The notes below the pieces were generated by a model. The model did no database searches. It was not told the DNA's origin and saw only the letters and a program-made list of their open reading frames with translations. A DNA stretch of 64,000 bases from the NCBI GenBank assembly GCA_947585745.1, contig CANPXF010000009.1, positions 1 to 64,000 on the forward strand. Reading direction: 5' to 3'. Source of the DNA: an uncultured Clostridia bacterium. Lineage in GTDB: Bacteria; Bacillota; Clostridia; Oscillospirales; Acutalibacteraceae. Both the position numbers and the translations under genes were made by a program. Position 1 is the stretch's first letter. The number at the start of each line of letters is the position of its first letter. Of this stretch, positions 1 to 8,683 are shown piece after piece.

Positions 1-17
1 CATAATCCGCTCCAATG

Positions 18-42
18 AAAACGCCCCAATGGGCGTTTTTTT
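18..42. terminator. Intrinsic terminator of an upstream gene
   Basis: A 9-bp stem (AAAACGCCC with GGGCGTTTT) closes a 4-nt loop and runs into a T tract. It most likely ends a gene left of the window. A near copy of this hairpin lies at 2071-2100. About 170 AT-rich bases with no gene I can recognise follow before the promoter at 213. Confidence 0.8.
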
Positions 43-212
43 ATTACGGATGATGGGAATCGAAGCCGAGCGTTAAAGAAAAATCAAAATGTTTATTATT
101 AATATTAATTTCATAGTTGTAAAATATCAATTAAATGATTAGATATGGTAATAATTAAAATTTTAAAATTTTTAAAAAATACATTTTGGGACTTCCCTAT
201 TTAAAATAAATA

Positions 213-221
213 TGTTATAAT
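213..221 (+). promoter_or_regulatory. Extended -10 promoter for the AIM24 gene
   Basis: TGTTATAAT is an extended -10 box 26 bases before the start codon. No good -35 box lies at the usual distance, which fits an extended -10 promoter. The ribosome site GAGAGG follows at 236-241. Confidence 0.55.
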
Positions 222-246
222 AATTTAATAAGAAAGAGAGGTAATT

Positions 247-930
247 ATGGAACATAAGATAATTGGACAAACAGTACCGGCTATTGAGTTTACTTTAAAT
301 AAGGGAGAAAGCTTATATACTCAGTCGGGTGCGATGACATGGATGTCTCCGCAAATTAGTCTTGAGACTAACACTAAAGGCGGGATAATGAAAGGATTAG
401 GCAGAGTATTTTCAGGTGAATCCTTATTTATGAATACTTACACAGCATTAAATGATAATCAAAAAATAGCCTTTGCGTCAACTGTTCCCGGTGGCATTTT
501 AAATGTTAATTTAACAAATCATACGGGATTAATCGTACAAAAAGGTTCGTTTTTATGTGCAGAGCCGACTGTAGAGTTGAAGGTAGCATTCAGAAAGAAA
601 TTGTCATCAGGATTATTTGGAGGAGAAGGTTTTATTTTAGAAGACATTAGTGGTACGGGAAATGTATTTCTGGAAGTAGATGGAGACCAAATAGAAAAAG
701 AACTGCAACCGGGAGAAGTAATTAAAGTTGATACCGGTAATGTAGTAGCATTTGAAAAAACTGTTAAATATGAAGTAGAAACAGTTAAAGGAATAAAGAA
801 TGTATTATTTGGAGGAGAAGGACTGTTTTTAACAAAATTAACAGGACCGGGTAAAGTTATATTACAAACTCAAAACTTTAATGATTTTGCAAATAGAATT
901 ATAGCTTTAATGCCAAAAAGCAGTAATTAA
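247..930 (+). CDS. AIM24 / TIGR00266 family protein
   Basis: This 227-residue protein matches the AIM24 (DUF124) family by its N-terminal pattern: a glycine-serine rich start with SGAMTWMSP, then GGIMKGLGRVFSGES, and repeated FGGEG turns. The family forms trimeric beta-sandwich shells in bacteria, and its biochemical role is unsettled. The protein has no signal peptide or membrane segment and should be cytosolic. GAGAGG at 236-241 supports the ATG start. A CPBP protease follows 49 bases downstream with its own AAAGGGG site, so the two are probably co-transcribed. Codon use is strikingly AT-rich (TTA, AAA, ATA) compared with the genes after 2.1 kb, which suggests a separate origin. Family call is firm, function is not. 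Confidence 0.85.
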   Translation: MEHKIIGQTVPAIEFTLNKGESLYTQSGAMTWMSPQISLETNTKGGIMKGLGRVFSGESLFMNTYTALNDNQKIAFASTVPGGILNVNLTNHTGLIVQKGSFLCAEPTVELKVAFRKKLSSGLFGGEGFILEDISGTGNVFLEVDGDQIEKELQPGEVIKVDTGNVVAFEKTVKYEVETVKGIKNVLFGGEGLFLTKLTGPGKVILQTQNFNDFANRIIALMPKSSN

Positions 931-979
931 TGCAGATAGATAAATGATAGAATAAGTTATAATAAAGGGGTACATATTT

Positions 980-1804
980 ATGTTAGGAAAAATTAGAGAA
1001 AATCCAATAATAGTAGTAATAATCACATTAGTAATCGGGTATTGCGGAATTTACTATCTTCCTTATGAAAATAATCCTCTTTCAATGACTTTAGTACGCG
1101 TACTTTTAAGCGCTATAATAATTGGTATTATGGTCTTAATGGGAGCGGGAAAATCATTTTCCAAAGTTAAAGAAAAATTTGGATGGTCGCTGCTTATTGG
1201 TTTATTCTTTTTAGTTATCGCGGCAATTCCCGGAATTGGTGCAATTTTTGTAGGAATCTCAAAAAATGCAATTCCTAATGATTTATTAACAATGGAGCTT
1301 TCTTATTTTATATTAAGTCTTATTATAGGCATTTTTGAAGAAAGTCTATTCAGAGGTGCAATGTTACAGGGAATATTAAGAAAAACAGGAAAAACTCGTA
1401 AAGGAATATGGACTGCTATATTGATTTCTTCCCTTACTTTTGGAATTTTTCATATTACAAGCTATATTTTTGGCGGTAGTTATGATTTCACGGGAATTAT
1501 GCAAACAATAGGTAAAATTTTACAAACGGGAATATTTGGAATACTTTTATCTGCAATATATTTAAAAACAAAAAATTTCTGGGGAATTTCTTTTGTGCAT
1601 GCCTTAAATGACTTTCTTACATTTCAAGCTGACATTTTTATGACACAAGGTAGAGGCGGATATGTACAGTCCGGTGCTATGGGTACCGGTATGGTGATTG
1701 GATATTTAATTATGGTAATTCTATATCTTCCCGCATTATTTAAGGCAATAAAAATTATGAAAAATATAAACGTACCGGAATATGGACTTTTCAAAGAAAA
1801 ATAA
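980..1804 (+). CDS. CPBP-family intramembrane metalloprotease
   Basis: The protein has 274 residues and about seven or eight hydrophobic helices. The three CPBP (Abi/CaaX-protease-like) motifs are present: EESLFRG with the paired glutamates and arginine near residue 120, FGIFHI near residue 157 and HALNDF near residue 207. Together they supply the Glu and His ligands of a membrane-embedded protease. Members process prenylated peptides, bacteriocins or immunity factors, and the substrate here is unknown. AAAGGGG at 965-971 is the ribosome site. Like the AIM24 gene before it, the gene is AT-rich, and the pair ends at a strong terminator. No peptide substrate gene is visible beside it. Confidence 0.9.
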   Translation: MLGKIRENPIIVVIITLVIGYCGIYYLPYENNPLSMTLVRVLLSAIIIGIMVLMGAGKSFSKVKEKFGWSLLIGLFFLVIAAIPGIGAIFVGISKNAIPNDLLTMELSYFILSLIIGIFEESLFRGAMLQGILRKTGKTRKGIWTAILISSLTFGIFHITSYIFGGSYDFTGIMQTIGKILQTGIFGILLSAIYLKTKNFWGISFVHALNDFLTFQADIFMTQGRGGYVQSGAMGTGMVIGYLIMVILYLPALFKAIKIMKNINVPEYGLFKEK

Positions 1805-1834
1805 AAAAAGAGTGGTGTATCCACTCTTTTTTTT
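1804..1834 (+). terminator. Terminator after the AIM24-CPBP pair
   Basis: A 12-bp stem (AAAAAAGAGTGG with CCACTCTTTTTT) is followed by more T residues and begins inside the stop codon region of the CPBP gene. Confidence 0.85.
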
Positions 1835-2070
1835 ATAATTCAGCGAGATAAATAGTTTGAAAGTGAGTAAAAAAGGTTTAGGCTACTCTTTTGGACTTTT
1901 TCTTAATACATTTTGTCAAATTGTGAACTATATTCTAAACTTATATTAAAGTATCCTCCGTTATTTGCTGTTTTGGGGATAGAAGGTTTGAATGTAAGAA
2001 TATTATTAATATTTAAAAGCCAAAACAATTTATAAAATCATTAATAATGAAATAACATAACCAATAGCTT
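1835..2070. other. AT-rich gap without a recognised gene
   Basis: No gene is supported here. On the minus strand a frame of about 43 codons is open from roughly 2040 to its stop near 1906 and includes residues reading NGGYFNISLEYSS. It has no ribosome site or usual start codon. It may be the tail of a decayed gene or chance. Confidence 0.3.
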
Positions 2071-2100
2071 AAATAAAACGCCCTGACGGGCGTTTTATTT
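2071..2100. terminator. Bidirectional terminator between converging genes
   Basis: A perfect 13-bp palindrome (AAATAAAACGCCC with GGGCGTTTTATTT, 4-nt loop) has A and T tracts on both sides. It can end transcription from either direction. Its core matches the hairpin at 18-42. Confidence 0.85.
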
Positions 2101-2122
2101 ACTATTTTATATTTTTTTAATT

Positions 2123-2758
2123 TTAAAGCGCAGAATAACCGAAGCTGTTTACAAGCGCCTCTATTTTTTGACCGTTAGCGCAGAACGGGCATTGGTGAGG
2201 TTTATAGCTTTGATAATCGCCTAAATCGTTTGGATTAAAAATGGAATTTACAGGATGCCCGTCGCACTCGTCTACCGTTGCGAAAATTGAGGACACTCCT
2301 ACAATATTTCCGCCGTAGTATTTAATAGCGTCAATTGCCGCAAGTGCGCTCTTTCCTGTCGTGACGGAGGCCGCGAGAATCAAAACGTGCTTTCCCGCAA
2401 GCATCGGAGTCAGATTATCTCTGAACATAAGCTGTCCGCCTCCTATATATTCGGGAGAAAGAACATAGATAGTCTGGTGCGCGTTTAAGTTTATATAGTT
2501 GTCCTCTGTAAGCTCATTTGCCAAAAACGCACCGATTACCTCGGTTCCGTCAAGGCATAAAATCGTATCGACAATTGTATTCGAGCGGTATGCGTGTACC
2601 ATTTCCTTTGCGACCGCCTTAGCCTCGGAAAGTCGGTTTTTCTGGGTTGTAACATCTATATAATAATTGGTGTGGCTGTGCATTGTCGCAAAATGACCTT
2701 TTGTAACACGCAAAAACACATTCTTATTCTTGGTTCTTATTTTATATTCTCGTGACAT
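2123..2758 (-). CDS. Phosphoribosyltransferase-family protein, orotate PRTase-like
   Basis: This 211-residue protein has the fold pattern of type I phosphoribosyltransferases. A hydrophobic strand is followed by TTGKSALAA near residues 132-141, the loop that binds the phosphate of PRPP, and a flexible catalytic-loop region precedes it. By overall layout it resembles orotate phosphoribosyltransferase. The two acidic residues that usually stand before TTG (Asp/Glu-Asp) read Ala-Ala here (LAASVTTG), so normal PRPP chemistry is doubtful. A CPFC pair near the C terminus may bind metal. The gene has its own promoter and an AAAGGAGG site and stands alone, not with other pyrimidine genes. It may be a divergent enzyme or a nucleotide-sensing relative. 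Confidence 0.75.
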   Translation of the reverse strand: MSREYKIRTKNKNVFLRVTKGHFATMHSHTNYYIDVTTQKNRLSEAKAVAKEMVHAYRSNTIVDTILCLDGTEVIGAFLANELTEDNYINLNAHQTIYVLSPEYIGGGQLMFRDNLTPMLAGKHVLILAASVTTGKSALAAIDAIKYYGGNIVGVSSIFATVDECDGHPVNSIFNPNDLGDYQSYKPHQCPFCANGQKIEALVNSFGYSAL

Positions 2759-2787
2759 ATTAATCCTCCTTTATTTATAGTATTATA

Positions 2788-2816
2788 ATTATACAACTAA
2801 TATATGAATTACGCAA
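2788..2816 (-). promoter_or_regulatory. Sigma-A promoter of the phosphoribosyltransferase gene
   Basis: On the minus strand TTGCGT is followed by 17 bases and TATAAT, about 30 bases before the start codon. Confidence 0.7.
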
Positions 2817-2887
2817 TAGTTTTTATGTATTTTTTACAATAATTACATAATTCAGAACATGTACTCCAAATCCCAATAAAGATAACA

Positions 2888-2918
2888 AACAGGTACCCGT
2901 ACAAAATGAGTACCTGTT
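2888..2918 (-). terminator. Probable terminator after clpE
   Basis: The inverted repeat AACAGGTAC ... GTACCTGTT follows the clpE stop codon. The T run after it on the minus strand is broken, so it may be only partly efficient. Confidence 0.6.
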
Positions 2919-2929
2919 AACAATAATTT

Positions 2930-5266
2930 TTAAATTATGTCAAGCTTAATTTCATCATTCTCAACGGATGCGTGAACTCCCGCAATCTCTCCGTCACGGC
3001 GGTTTATAAGCTCGGTTGTAATTTTATCCTCAACATTTTTTCTGATGAAGTTACGAAGGTCCCTCGCACCGCTCGTACCGCTCGACGCCTTTTTCGCAAC
3101 AAATTCGCAAACATCATTATCAAAAGTAAAGCGTATTCCCTTTTCAGCGAGAGGCTCTTTATATTCGCTGAGCATAAGGTCAGCAATCGCCTTATAGTCC
3201 TCAAAGCTTAAACTCCTGAATACCAAAACCTCATCGACGCGAGCAATAAATTCAGGTCTTAAAAATTCTTTCAGACCTTTCATCGCCCTTTCTTTTATAA
3301 TGTCGCTCTCCTGTTTTCCGAATCCGAGCGCATTTTGATTTTTCTCGGACCCCGCGTTAGAGGTCATAACAATTACCGTATTCTCAAAGTTAACGCTTCT
3401 TCCCTGCGCGTCGGTTACACGGCCCTCGTCAAGAATTTGCAGGAGAATATTTAGAACGTCGGGATGCGCTTTTTCAATCTCATCAAAAAGCAATACGGAA
3501 TAAGGACGACGGCGAACCTTTTCGGTAACCTGTCCCGCCTCATCATAGCCTACATAGCCGGGAGGCGAGCCGATGATTTTTGAAACCGAATGTTTTTCCA
3601 TAAACTCGGACATATCAAGTCTGATAAGCGTTTCGGGAGTATCGAAAAGCTGTTGTGAGAGAACTTTTACAAGCTCGGTTTTTCCGACGCCTGTAGGTCC
3701 CACGAAGATAAATGACGCAGGTCTTCTGCGTGGTGAAATCTGAACTCTGCTCCTTCTTATAGCGGCGGAGAGAGCCTCCACAGCCTCGTCCTGACCGATA
3801 ATTTTCTTTTTAAGCTCATCTTCCAAATCAGCGAGCTTGCTGAGCTCGTTTTCGCGTATTCTGCTTGACGGAATACCCGTCCAAAGCTCTATAACCTTAG
3901 CTATATCTTCCTCCTCAACGGGAGCGTTTACCTTTTCGGGGTCTATTTCGGAAAGCTCTCTGTCTACTCTCGCGATTTTTGAACGAACGTCGGCAAGCTT
4001 TTCGTAATTTATTTCTTCCTCGCTCTGGATTTCCTCCATATCTGCGCTGAAACGCTTTTTGCTCATCATAAGGCGGTCATATTTTTCCATTTCCTTATTT
4101 CTCAGCGCGGCGCAGGCACAGCTTTCATCAAGCAAATCTATCGCCTTATCGGGTAAAAATCTGTCGTTTATATAACGCTCGGAAAGTATAACGGTTTTTC
4201 TCACAATATCGTCATTGACTTTTACACGGTGGTGAGCCTCATAATAACTCTTTACTCCGTTTAAAACCTCGATAGTATCAGCTACAGACGGCTCGCCGAC
4301 CTTAACGGGCTGGAAACGTCTTTCAAGCGCGCTGTCCTTTTCAATATACTTTCTGTACTCGTTAAAGGTAGTCGCGCCGATAACCTGAACCTCACCGCGT
4401 GAAAGCGCGGGTTTAAGAATATTAGCGGCGTTCATTGTACCCTCGCTGCTGTCGCCCGCTCCGACGAGATTATGTACCTCGTCTATGAAAAGGATAATGT
4501 TTCCCGCTTCTTTTATTTCCTGCGTCAGCCCCTTTATACGGCTCTCGAACTGTCCTCTGAACTGCGTACCTGCAACTAAAGAGGTAAGGTCCAGAAGATA
4601 AATTTCTTTCTCAACAAGCCTTAAAGGCACATTCCCTGATGAAATTCTGAGCGCCAATCCCTCGGCGATAGCTGTTTTTCCAACGCCTGGCTCGCCGATA
4701 AGACAGGGATTATTTTTTGTACGGCGGGAGAGAATTTGAATTACCCTTTCTATCTCCTTATCTCTTCCGACAATATTATCTATTCTGCCTTCTTTAGCCT
4801 TGGCAGTAAGATTTTCACAATAAAGATTAAGGTGCTTTCTCTTTTTATCCGTTTTACGGTTTTTTCTTCTCTCTCTGCGTTCATTAGCTTCCTTTGACGT
4901 CTGATTTTTGTCGCCTGACACATTGAAAAGATTATTAAAAAACGGAAATGTAGGCGCGCCTCCGGGAGTAAAATCGCCGTTATCCTCGGACTGCTCCTGA
5001 AACTGCTCCATTTGCTCGGCGAGATTATCGACATTCATAGTTTCCATAATATCCTTTATACTCTCACCGCTCATAAGAGAGTCCATTTGGTCCTGAACTG
5101 TTTCGAGGTCATCGTCGGAAAGACCCATTTTATTAATCAAATCCTCAACGGGCTTTATTCCCATTTCCTTGGCGCAGGTAAGACAATAGCCCCTTGTTTC
5201 GGATTCCGATGAATTGTTTGATACAAACACGACCGCAGGCCGTATTCCACATTTACTGCAAGTCAT
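2930..5266 (-). CDS. clpE: ClpE-type AAA+ unfoldase
   Basis: This 778-residue Hsp100 protein feeds unfolded substrates to the ClpP protease in the cytoplasm. A zinc finger sits at the N terminus (CSKC at residues 3-6, CLTC at 28-31), the mark of ClpE rather than ClpC, which has a Clp-N repeat domain instead. An acidic, Asn/Gln-rich linker follows. The first ATPase domain has GEPGVGKT and LFIDEVHNL, and the second has GPTGVGKT and [14 protein letters not shown] near residue 650 is the expected ClpP-docking loop. It is the last gene of the long minus-strand run, 3 bases after pgsA. In Bacillus clpE is controlled by CtsR, but no ctsR gene is visible in this window. Confidence 0.85.
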   Translation of the reverse strand: MTCSKCGIRPAVVFVSNNSSESETRGYCLTCAKEMGIKPVEDLINKMGLSDDDLETVQDQMDSLMSGESIKDIMETMNVDNLAEQMEQFQEQSEDNGDFTPGGAPTFPFFNNLFNVSGDKNQTSKEANERRERRKNRKTDKKRKHLNLYCENLTAKAKEGRIDNIVGRDKEIERVIQILSRRTKNNPCLIGEPGVGKTAIAEGLALRISSGNVPLRLVEKEIYLLDLTSLVAGTQFRGQFESRIKGLTQEIKEAGNIILFIDEVHNLVGAGDSSEGTMNAANILKPALSRGEVQVIGATTFNEYRKYIEKDSALERRFQPVKVGEPSVADTIEVLNGVKSYYEAHHRVKVNDDIVRKTVILSERYINDRFLPDKAIDLLDESCACAALRNKEMEKYDRLMMSKKRFSADMEEIQSEEEINYEKLADVRSKIARVDRELSEIDPEKVNAPVEEEDIAKVIELWTGIPSSRIRENELSKLADLEDELKKKIIGQDEAVEALSAAIRRSRVQISPRRRPASFIFVGPTGVGKTELVKVLSQQLFDTPETLIRLDMSEFMEKHSVSKIIGSPPGYVGYDEAGQVTEKVRRRPYSVLLFDEIEKAHPDVLNILLQILDEGRVTDAQGRSVNFENTVIVMTSNAGSEKNQNALGFGKQESDIIKERAMKGLKEFLRPEFIARVDEVLVFRSLSFEDYKAIADLMLSEYKEPLAEKGIRFTFDNDVCEFVAKKASSGTSGARDLRNFIRKNVEDKITTELINRRDGEIAGVHASVENDEIKLDII

Positions 5267-5269
5267 AAA

Positions 5270-5839
5270 TTACTCCTTTACCTTCTTTATTAACGAATTA
5301 TATATAAGAAAATATTTTATCAGCGCGAATATCATAAATAAACATACAACCGAAAGCAACGATACGGAAAGTATATCGCTTTCATAGTTAAACGCCGCCT
5401 TTAAAAATACTATCAGACAAACCGATACATAAAACAAAAATGTACTGACTTTTCCATACCACTTTGCGGCGGGAGGAGCGATACCCTTTTTTATAAGTCT
5501 TGAACCGCCTATAAGCATCACGACGTCTTTAATAATAAGAATAACCATAACGGGAAGAACTATCGGAGAAAAAATTGTTATGCAAACCATAATCGCAATA
5601 AGCGTCAGCTTATCCGCAATCGGGTCGAGCATTTTTCCGAGCGCGGTCACCTGATTAAAGGTTCTCGCGATAAATCCGTCGAACGCGTCGGAAAGTCCCG
5701 AAATAACAAGTAAAACTGCCGACATAATATAATTCTTTTCAAGAAAAAAATACATAAACGGCGGAATTAAAATTATTCTCAGAACAGAAAGTAAATTCGG
5801 AATGGTCAAAAAATCCTTAGCTTTTACATCCTTAAACAT
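5270..5839 (-). CDS. pgsA: CDP-diacylglycerol--glycerol-3-phosphate phosphatidyltransferase
   Basis: PgsA makes phosphatidylglycerol-phosphate from CDP-diacylglycerol and glycerol-3-phosphate, the committed step to phosphatidylglycerol. The 189-residue length and about five membrane helices are typical. The CDP-alcohol phosphotransferase signature D-x2-DG-x2-AR-x8-G-x3-D-x3-D is complete (from DAFDGFIAR to GKMLDPIAD, near residues 47-72). It sits between cvpA and clpE with gaps of 11 and 3 bases. Cardiolipin synthases of the same superfamily look alike, but length and motif favour PgsA. Confidence 0.9.
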   Translation of the reverse strand: MFKDVKAKDFLTIPNLLSVLRIILIPPFMYFFLEKNYIMSAVLLVISGLSDAFDGFIARTFNQVTALGKMLDPIADKLTLIAIMVCITIFSPIVLPVMVILIIKDVVMLIGGSRLIKKGIAPPAAKWYGKVSTFLFYVSVCLIVFLKAAFNYESDILSVSLLSVVCLFMIFALIKYFLIYNSLIKKVKE

Positions 5840-5850
5840 AATTACCTCAT

Positions 5851-6630
5851 CTAATTAACGGCTGATTCAATTTCGGAAGCCCCTGTTGAGGCAATTTCCT
5901 TTACTGTATCAAACGCGTTATTACCCATATTTATAATATCAGCTATACTGTTTAAAAACTCTGAATTGTATATTGTACCGAAAATAATCGACTGCGATAT
6001 TAGCTCCGGTGACAAAAACGGCTCGCTTGAAAGCGACAAGGCAATTTTACATACCAAAATTCCTATGTAACACAGTACAGCTCCCTCGCAAAATCCTAAA
6101 GCGCCGCCCAAAAGACGGTTTACAAATCCTATAATAGGAAAATGAAATAATCCCTCTACCTTTTTTGAAATTATCTTGCAAATTATAAAAAATAACAGAA
6201 ACAAGACTACAATCAGCACTACGTTTAAAATAGAGGTGATTGCCGGTTTCAGCACAGCATCAACCGCCTGACCGACATTACTGCCTACGGAACCCGCGGT
6301 ATTTTGCGCGGATTTTGAAAGATTATCTGTTGTAATACCAAAGGCGTTAAAAATATTAACCGCAAAATCGGGTAATCCGTTTATCGCTTCCCGGGCAATC
6401 GCGCCCGCGCTGTCGGCAGACGCGGATACAGACTCGGAAACTCTGTCCGCAATTGCAGGCGATATAAACGAGGTGTAGATAAAGCTTGAGATACACCCTG
6501 CCGCTAAATATGATATTACCGCGGAAACCGCGACGCACATAAGATTTAAAAGCGTCCTCGCTATCCCCTTTACAACCCCTATAATAACCGGTAACAGTAT
6601 AACGCCGATTATAATTAAATCAAGTATCAT
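5851..6630 (-). CDS. CvpA family membrane protein
   Basis: The 259-residue protein begins with a hydrophobic stretch of the CvpA type (MILDLIIIGVILLPVIIGVV, then KGIARTLLNLM). Helices come in two groups around a soluble middle of about 80 residues rich in Ser and Ala. CvpA proteins are named after colicin V production and have been tied to envelope stress and purF expression, but their molecular role is not settled. The gene is packed between a DUF5711 membrane protein and pgsA, suggesting an envelope role. Confidence 0.8.
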   Translation of the reverse strand: MILDLIIIGVILLPVIIGVVKGIARTLLNLMCVAVSAVISYLAAGCISSFIYTSFISPAIADRVSESVSASADSAGAIAREAINGLPDFAVNIFNAFGITTDNLSKSAQNTAGSVGSNVGQAVDAVLKPAITSILNVVLIVVLFLLFFIICKIISKKVEGLFHFPIIGFVNRLLGGALGFCEGAVLCYIGILVCKIALSLSSEPFLSPELISQSIIFGTIYNSEFLNSIADIINMGNNAFDTVKEIASTGASEIESAVN

Positions 6631-6640
6631 ATTTACCTCG

Positions 6641-7903
6641 TTATTTAAACTCCGCTATCTTTCTTATTTCGTTAATTCCGAGAATGTACGCTTCATCAAC
6701 ATTTTCAAGACGGACAGCCTTAGAGCCGTTTCCCGCGTCGGCTTTTCCGATTCTGTTACCCTCCGTATCAAAAAGGTAACACTTATCGGAATCCAAAACG
6801 GCAACACGGTTTTTATAAAGACACATTGATTCAATAGCGCAGTTCGTGTCATTTACGTTTAAAACCTCTCCCGCGCTGTTTACATATTCAATCGAGCAGG
6901 TTCTTCCGTCACCGCTTCTTGAAAGCGAGAGCGCAAAGGAGCTTGTGTCAACATCAATATCATAAGCGGTAAGTTGCATATTGCTGTAGTCGATTTGTTT
7001 GAGCGCGCCCGCTCTTATATCAAGAGTATAGGAAGACTTTGAACCTATCATACACACATTATTTGAATTAAGGTATTTTACATTGTAAATTACATTCTCA
7101 TCAATATTGTGGGTTGAAACGGGTTTTTCCTGATTAAAATCAAGAACATAAGCTATACCGAGCAGGCTTCCGTTGTCGCCTGTAACACCGCAGGCTACAC
7201 AACCCGTTCCGTCGGGATTAATTGCCACCGAATTTATGTAATAATCAGAAAATGAATACGCGTATATTTTCTCGCAATTATTATTGTAAACGTGTATCTT
7301 GGAAAGATAGCCGTCAGCTTGAGTTATAACGCAGTAATAACCCTTTGCGTTAATATCCGCGGTTATAACGTAATTATCGGTATCCTTAACTGCGTTTAGC
7401 TTTTCCTTTGTCCCCGTTACATATCCGTTACCGCCGAGATTATAAATCAGTACGTTGTCTTTAGCGGTACGCAGTACAGGCTTTGAAAAACCGTGCTGAT
7501 TATATCCTACTTCATTTCCCGAATAGCTTATTGACTCAAATGATGTATCGGAAACATAGGTAATACCTCCGTCACATACAAAATTGGCGTCGTTTACGGT
7601 AGAACCGATAATTTTTGCGGGAAAGCCCTCGTCATTTGAACCGAGAACATCGTATTTAACCCAGTGAGAAACTCTGTCGGGAGTAAAGCTGTCTTTGTTA
7701 GCTATCGCAAAAACAACAAGTCCGAGTACGACAATAACCCCCGCAATTATGAGAATACGCTTAACGGCGTCTTTTGATATTTCGGTTCTCTCGTCGTTAT
7801 ATTCTTCTAAAGGAACATCCTCATAACTAATAACGTCGCGTTTACTTTTTTTCCTTTTTTCAACATTGCGAACGCTGTAACGTCCGCCTATTCTCTTTTT
7901 CAT
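6641..7903 (-). CDS. DUF5711-like membrane-anchored protein
   Basis: The protein has 420 residues. A charged N-terminal tail of about 45 residues (many Lys and Arg) is followed by one membrane helix (ILIIAGVIVVLGLVVFAIA, about 50-68) and a large outer domain. That domain repeats short beta-rich blocks with Tyr, Gly and Asp turns, such as VYNNNCEKIYAYSFSDYY, which suggests a beta-propeller. The pattern fits the DUF5711 family common in Ruminococcaceae. The function is unknown. It lies 15 bases after truA and 10 before cvpA, inside the same transcription unit. Confidence 0.65.
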   Translation of the reverse strand: MKKRIGGRYSVRNVEKRKKSKRDVISYEDVPLEEYNDERTEISKDAVKRILIIAGVIVVLGLVVFAIANKDSFTPDRVSHWVKYDVLGSNDEGFPAKIIGSTVNDANFVCDGGITYVSDTSFESISYSGNEVGYNQHGFSKPVLRTAKDNVLIYNLGGNGYVTGTKEKLNAVKDTDNYVITADINAKGYYCVITQADGYLSKIHVYNNNCEKIYAYSFSDYYINSVAINPDGTGCVACGVTGDNGSLLGIAYVLDFNQEKPVSTHNIDENVIYNVKYLNSNNVCMIGSKSSYTLDIRAGALKQIDYSNMQLTAYDIDVDTSSFALSLSRSGDGRTCSIEYVNSAGEVLNVNDTNCAIESMCLYKNRVAVLDSDKCYLFDTEGNRIGKADAGNGSKAVRLENVDEAYILGINEIRKIAEFK

Positions 7904-7918
7904 AATCTCTCCGTCAAT

Positions 7919-8683
7919 TTAATAATTAACTTTGTTAAGATATAATCCGCAGCTTTGCGCCGTAGCTCCGGCAAAAGAGCGGTCTTTTTTATTTATAATT
8001 TGTGAAATTCCGTCCTTGGGGATTTTCCCCTGCGAAATTTCAAGTAAGGTTCCAACCATTATTCTGACCATATTGTACAAAAAGCCGTCTGCCTCTACGG
8101 TCATAGTAACTAAATCCCCGTCACGCTCGACTTTAAACATCTTAACATCTCTGACAAAATCGCCCTTTTCACGTTTATCCAAAGTACAAAATGAGGTAAA
8201 ATCGTGTTTGCCTACAAACGCCTGCGCGCTTTCGTTAAGCATTTTTACGTCAAGAGGATAGCGGTAAAACAGCGCGTACCCGTTTAAAAAAGGATTTCTG
8301 TTTTCGCCGTTCCATATTTTATAAATATACTGCTTGCTTTTGCAATTATATCTTGCGTGAAAATCATCTGAAACCTCTTGACAGCTAAGGCACACAACCT
8401 CATTCGGCAGATGACTGTTCAAAGCGTTTTTAAGTCTGTCGGCAGGTATGGGGTGAGCGATTTTAACGCTTATGCAGTACATTTTTGCGTGAACTCCGCT
8501 GTCGGTACGACTGCACCCTTTTAAATCATAAAATTCTCCTACAACCTCATTTAACGCGTCTTGAAAAACCTCTTGAACTGTTATTGCGTTTTTTTGAATT
8601 TGCCAGCCGTGGAAATTTTTTCCGTCATATGAGATTGTAATTAAAATATTCCTCAAATTATCGGAGCTATGAAGATGTCGCAT
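7919..8683 (-). CDS. truA: tRNA pseudouridine(38-40) synthase
   Basis: TruA changes uridines 38-40 of the tRNA anticodon stem to pseudouridine. The 254-residue length is typical. The catalytic Asp lies in GCSRTDSGVHA near residue 62, and ISYDGKNFHGWQIQ near the N terminus is characteristic. The start at 8683 overlaps the end of ecfT by 31 bases and has GGGAG at a proper distance. A TTG that overlaps the ecfT stop lacks a ribosome site and was not chosen. Coupling to ecfT through this overlap is likely; ecfT-truA is a common gene order in Firmicutes. Confidence 0.95.
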   Translation of the reverse strand: MRHLHSSDNLRNILITISYDGKNFHGWQIQKNAITVQEVFQDALNEVVGEFYDLKGCSRTDSGVHAKMYCISVKIAHPIPADRLKNALNSHLPNEVVCLSCQEVSDDFHARYNCKSKQYIYKIWNGENRNPFLNGYALFYRYPLDVKMLNESAQAFVGKHDFTSFCTLDKREKGDFVRDVKMFKVERDGDLVTMTVEADGFLYNMVRIMVGTLLEISQGKIPKDGISQIINKKDRSFAGATAQSCGLYLNKVNY

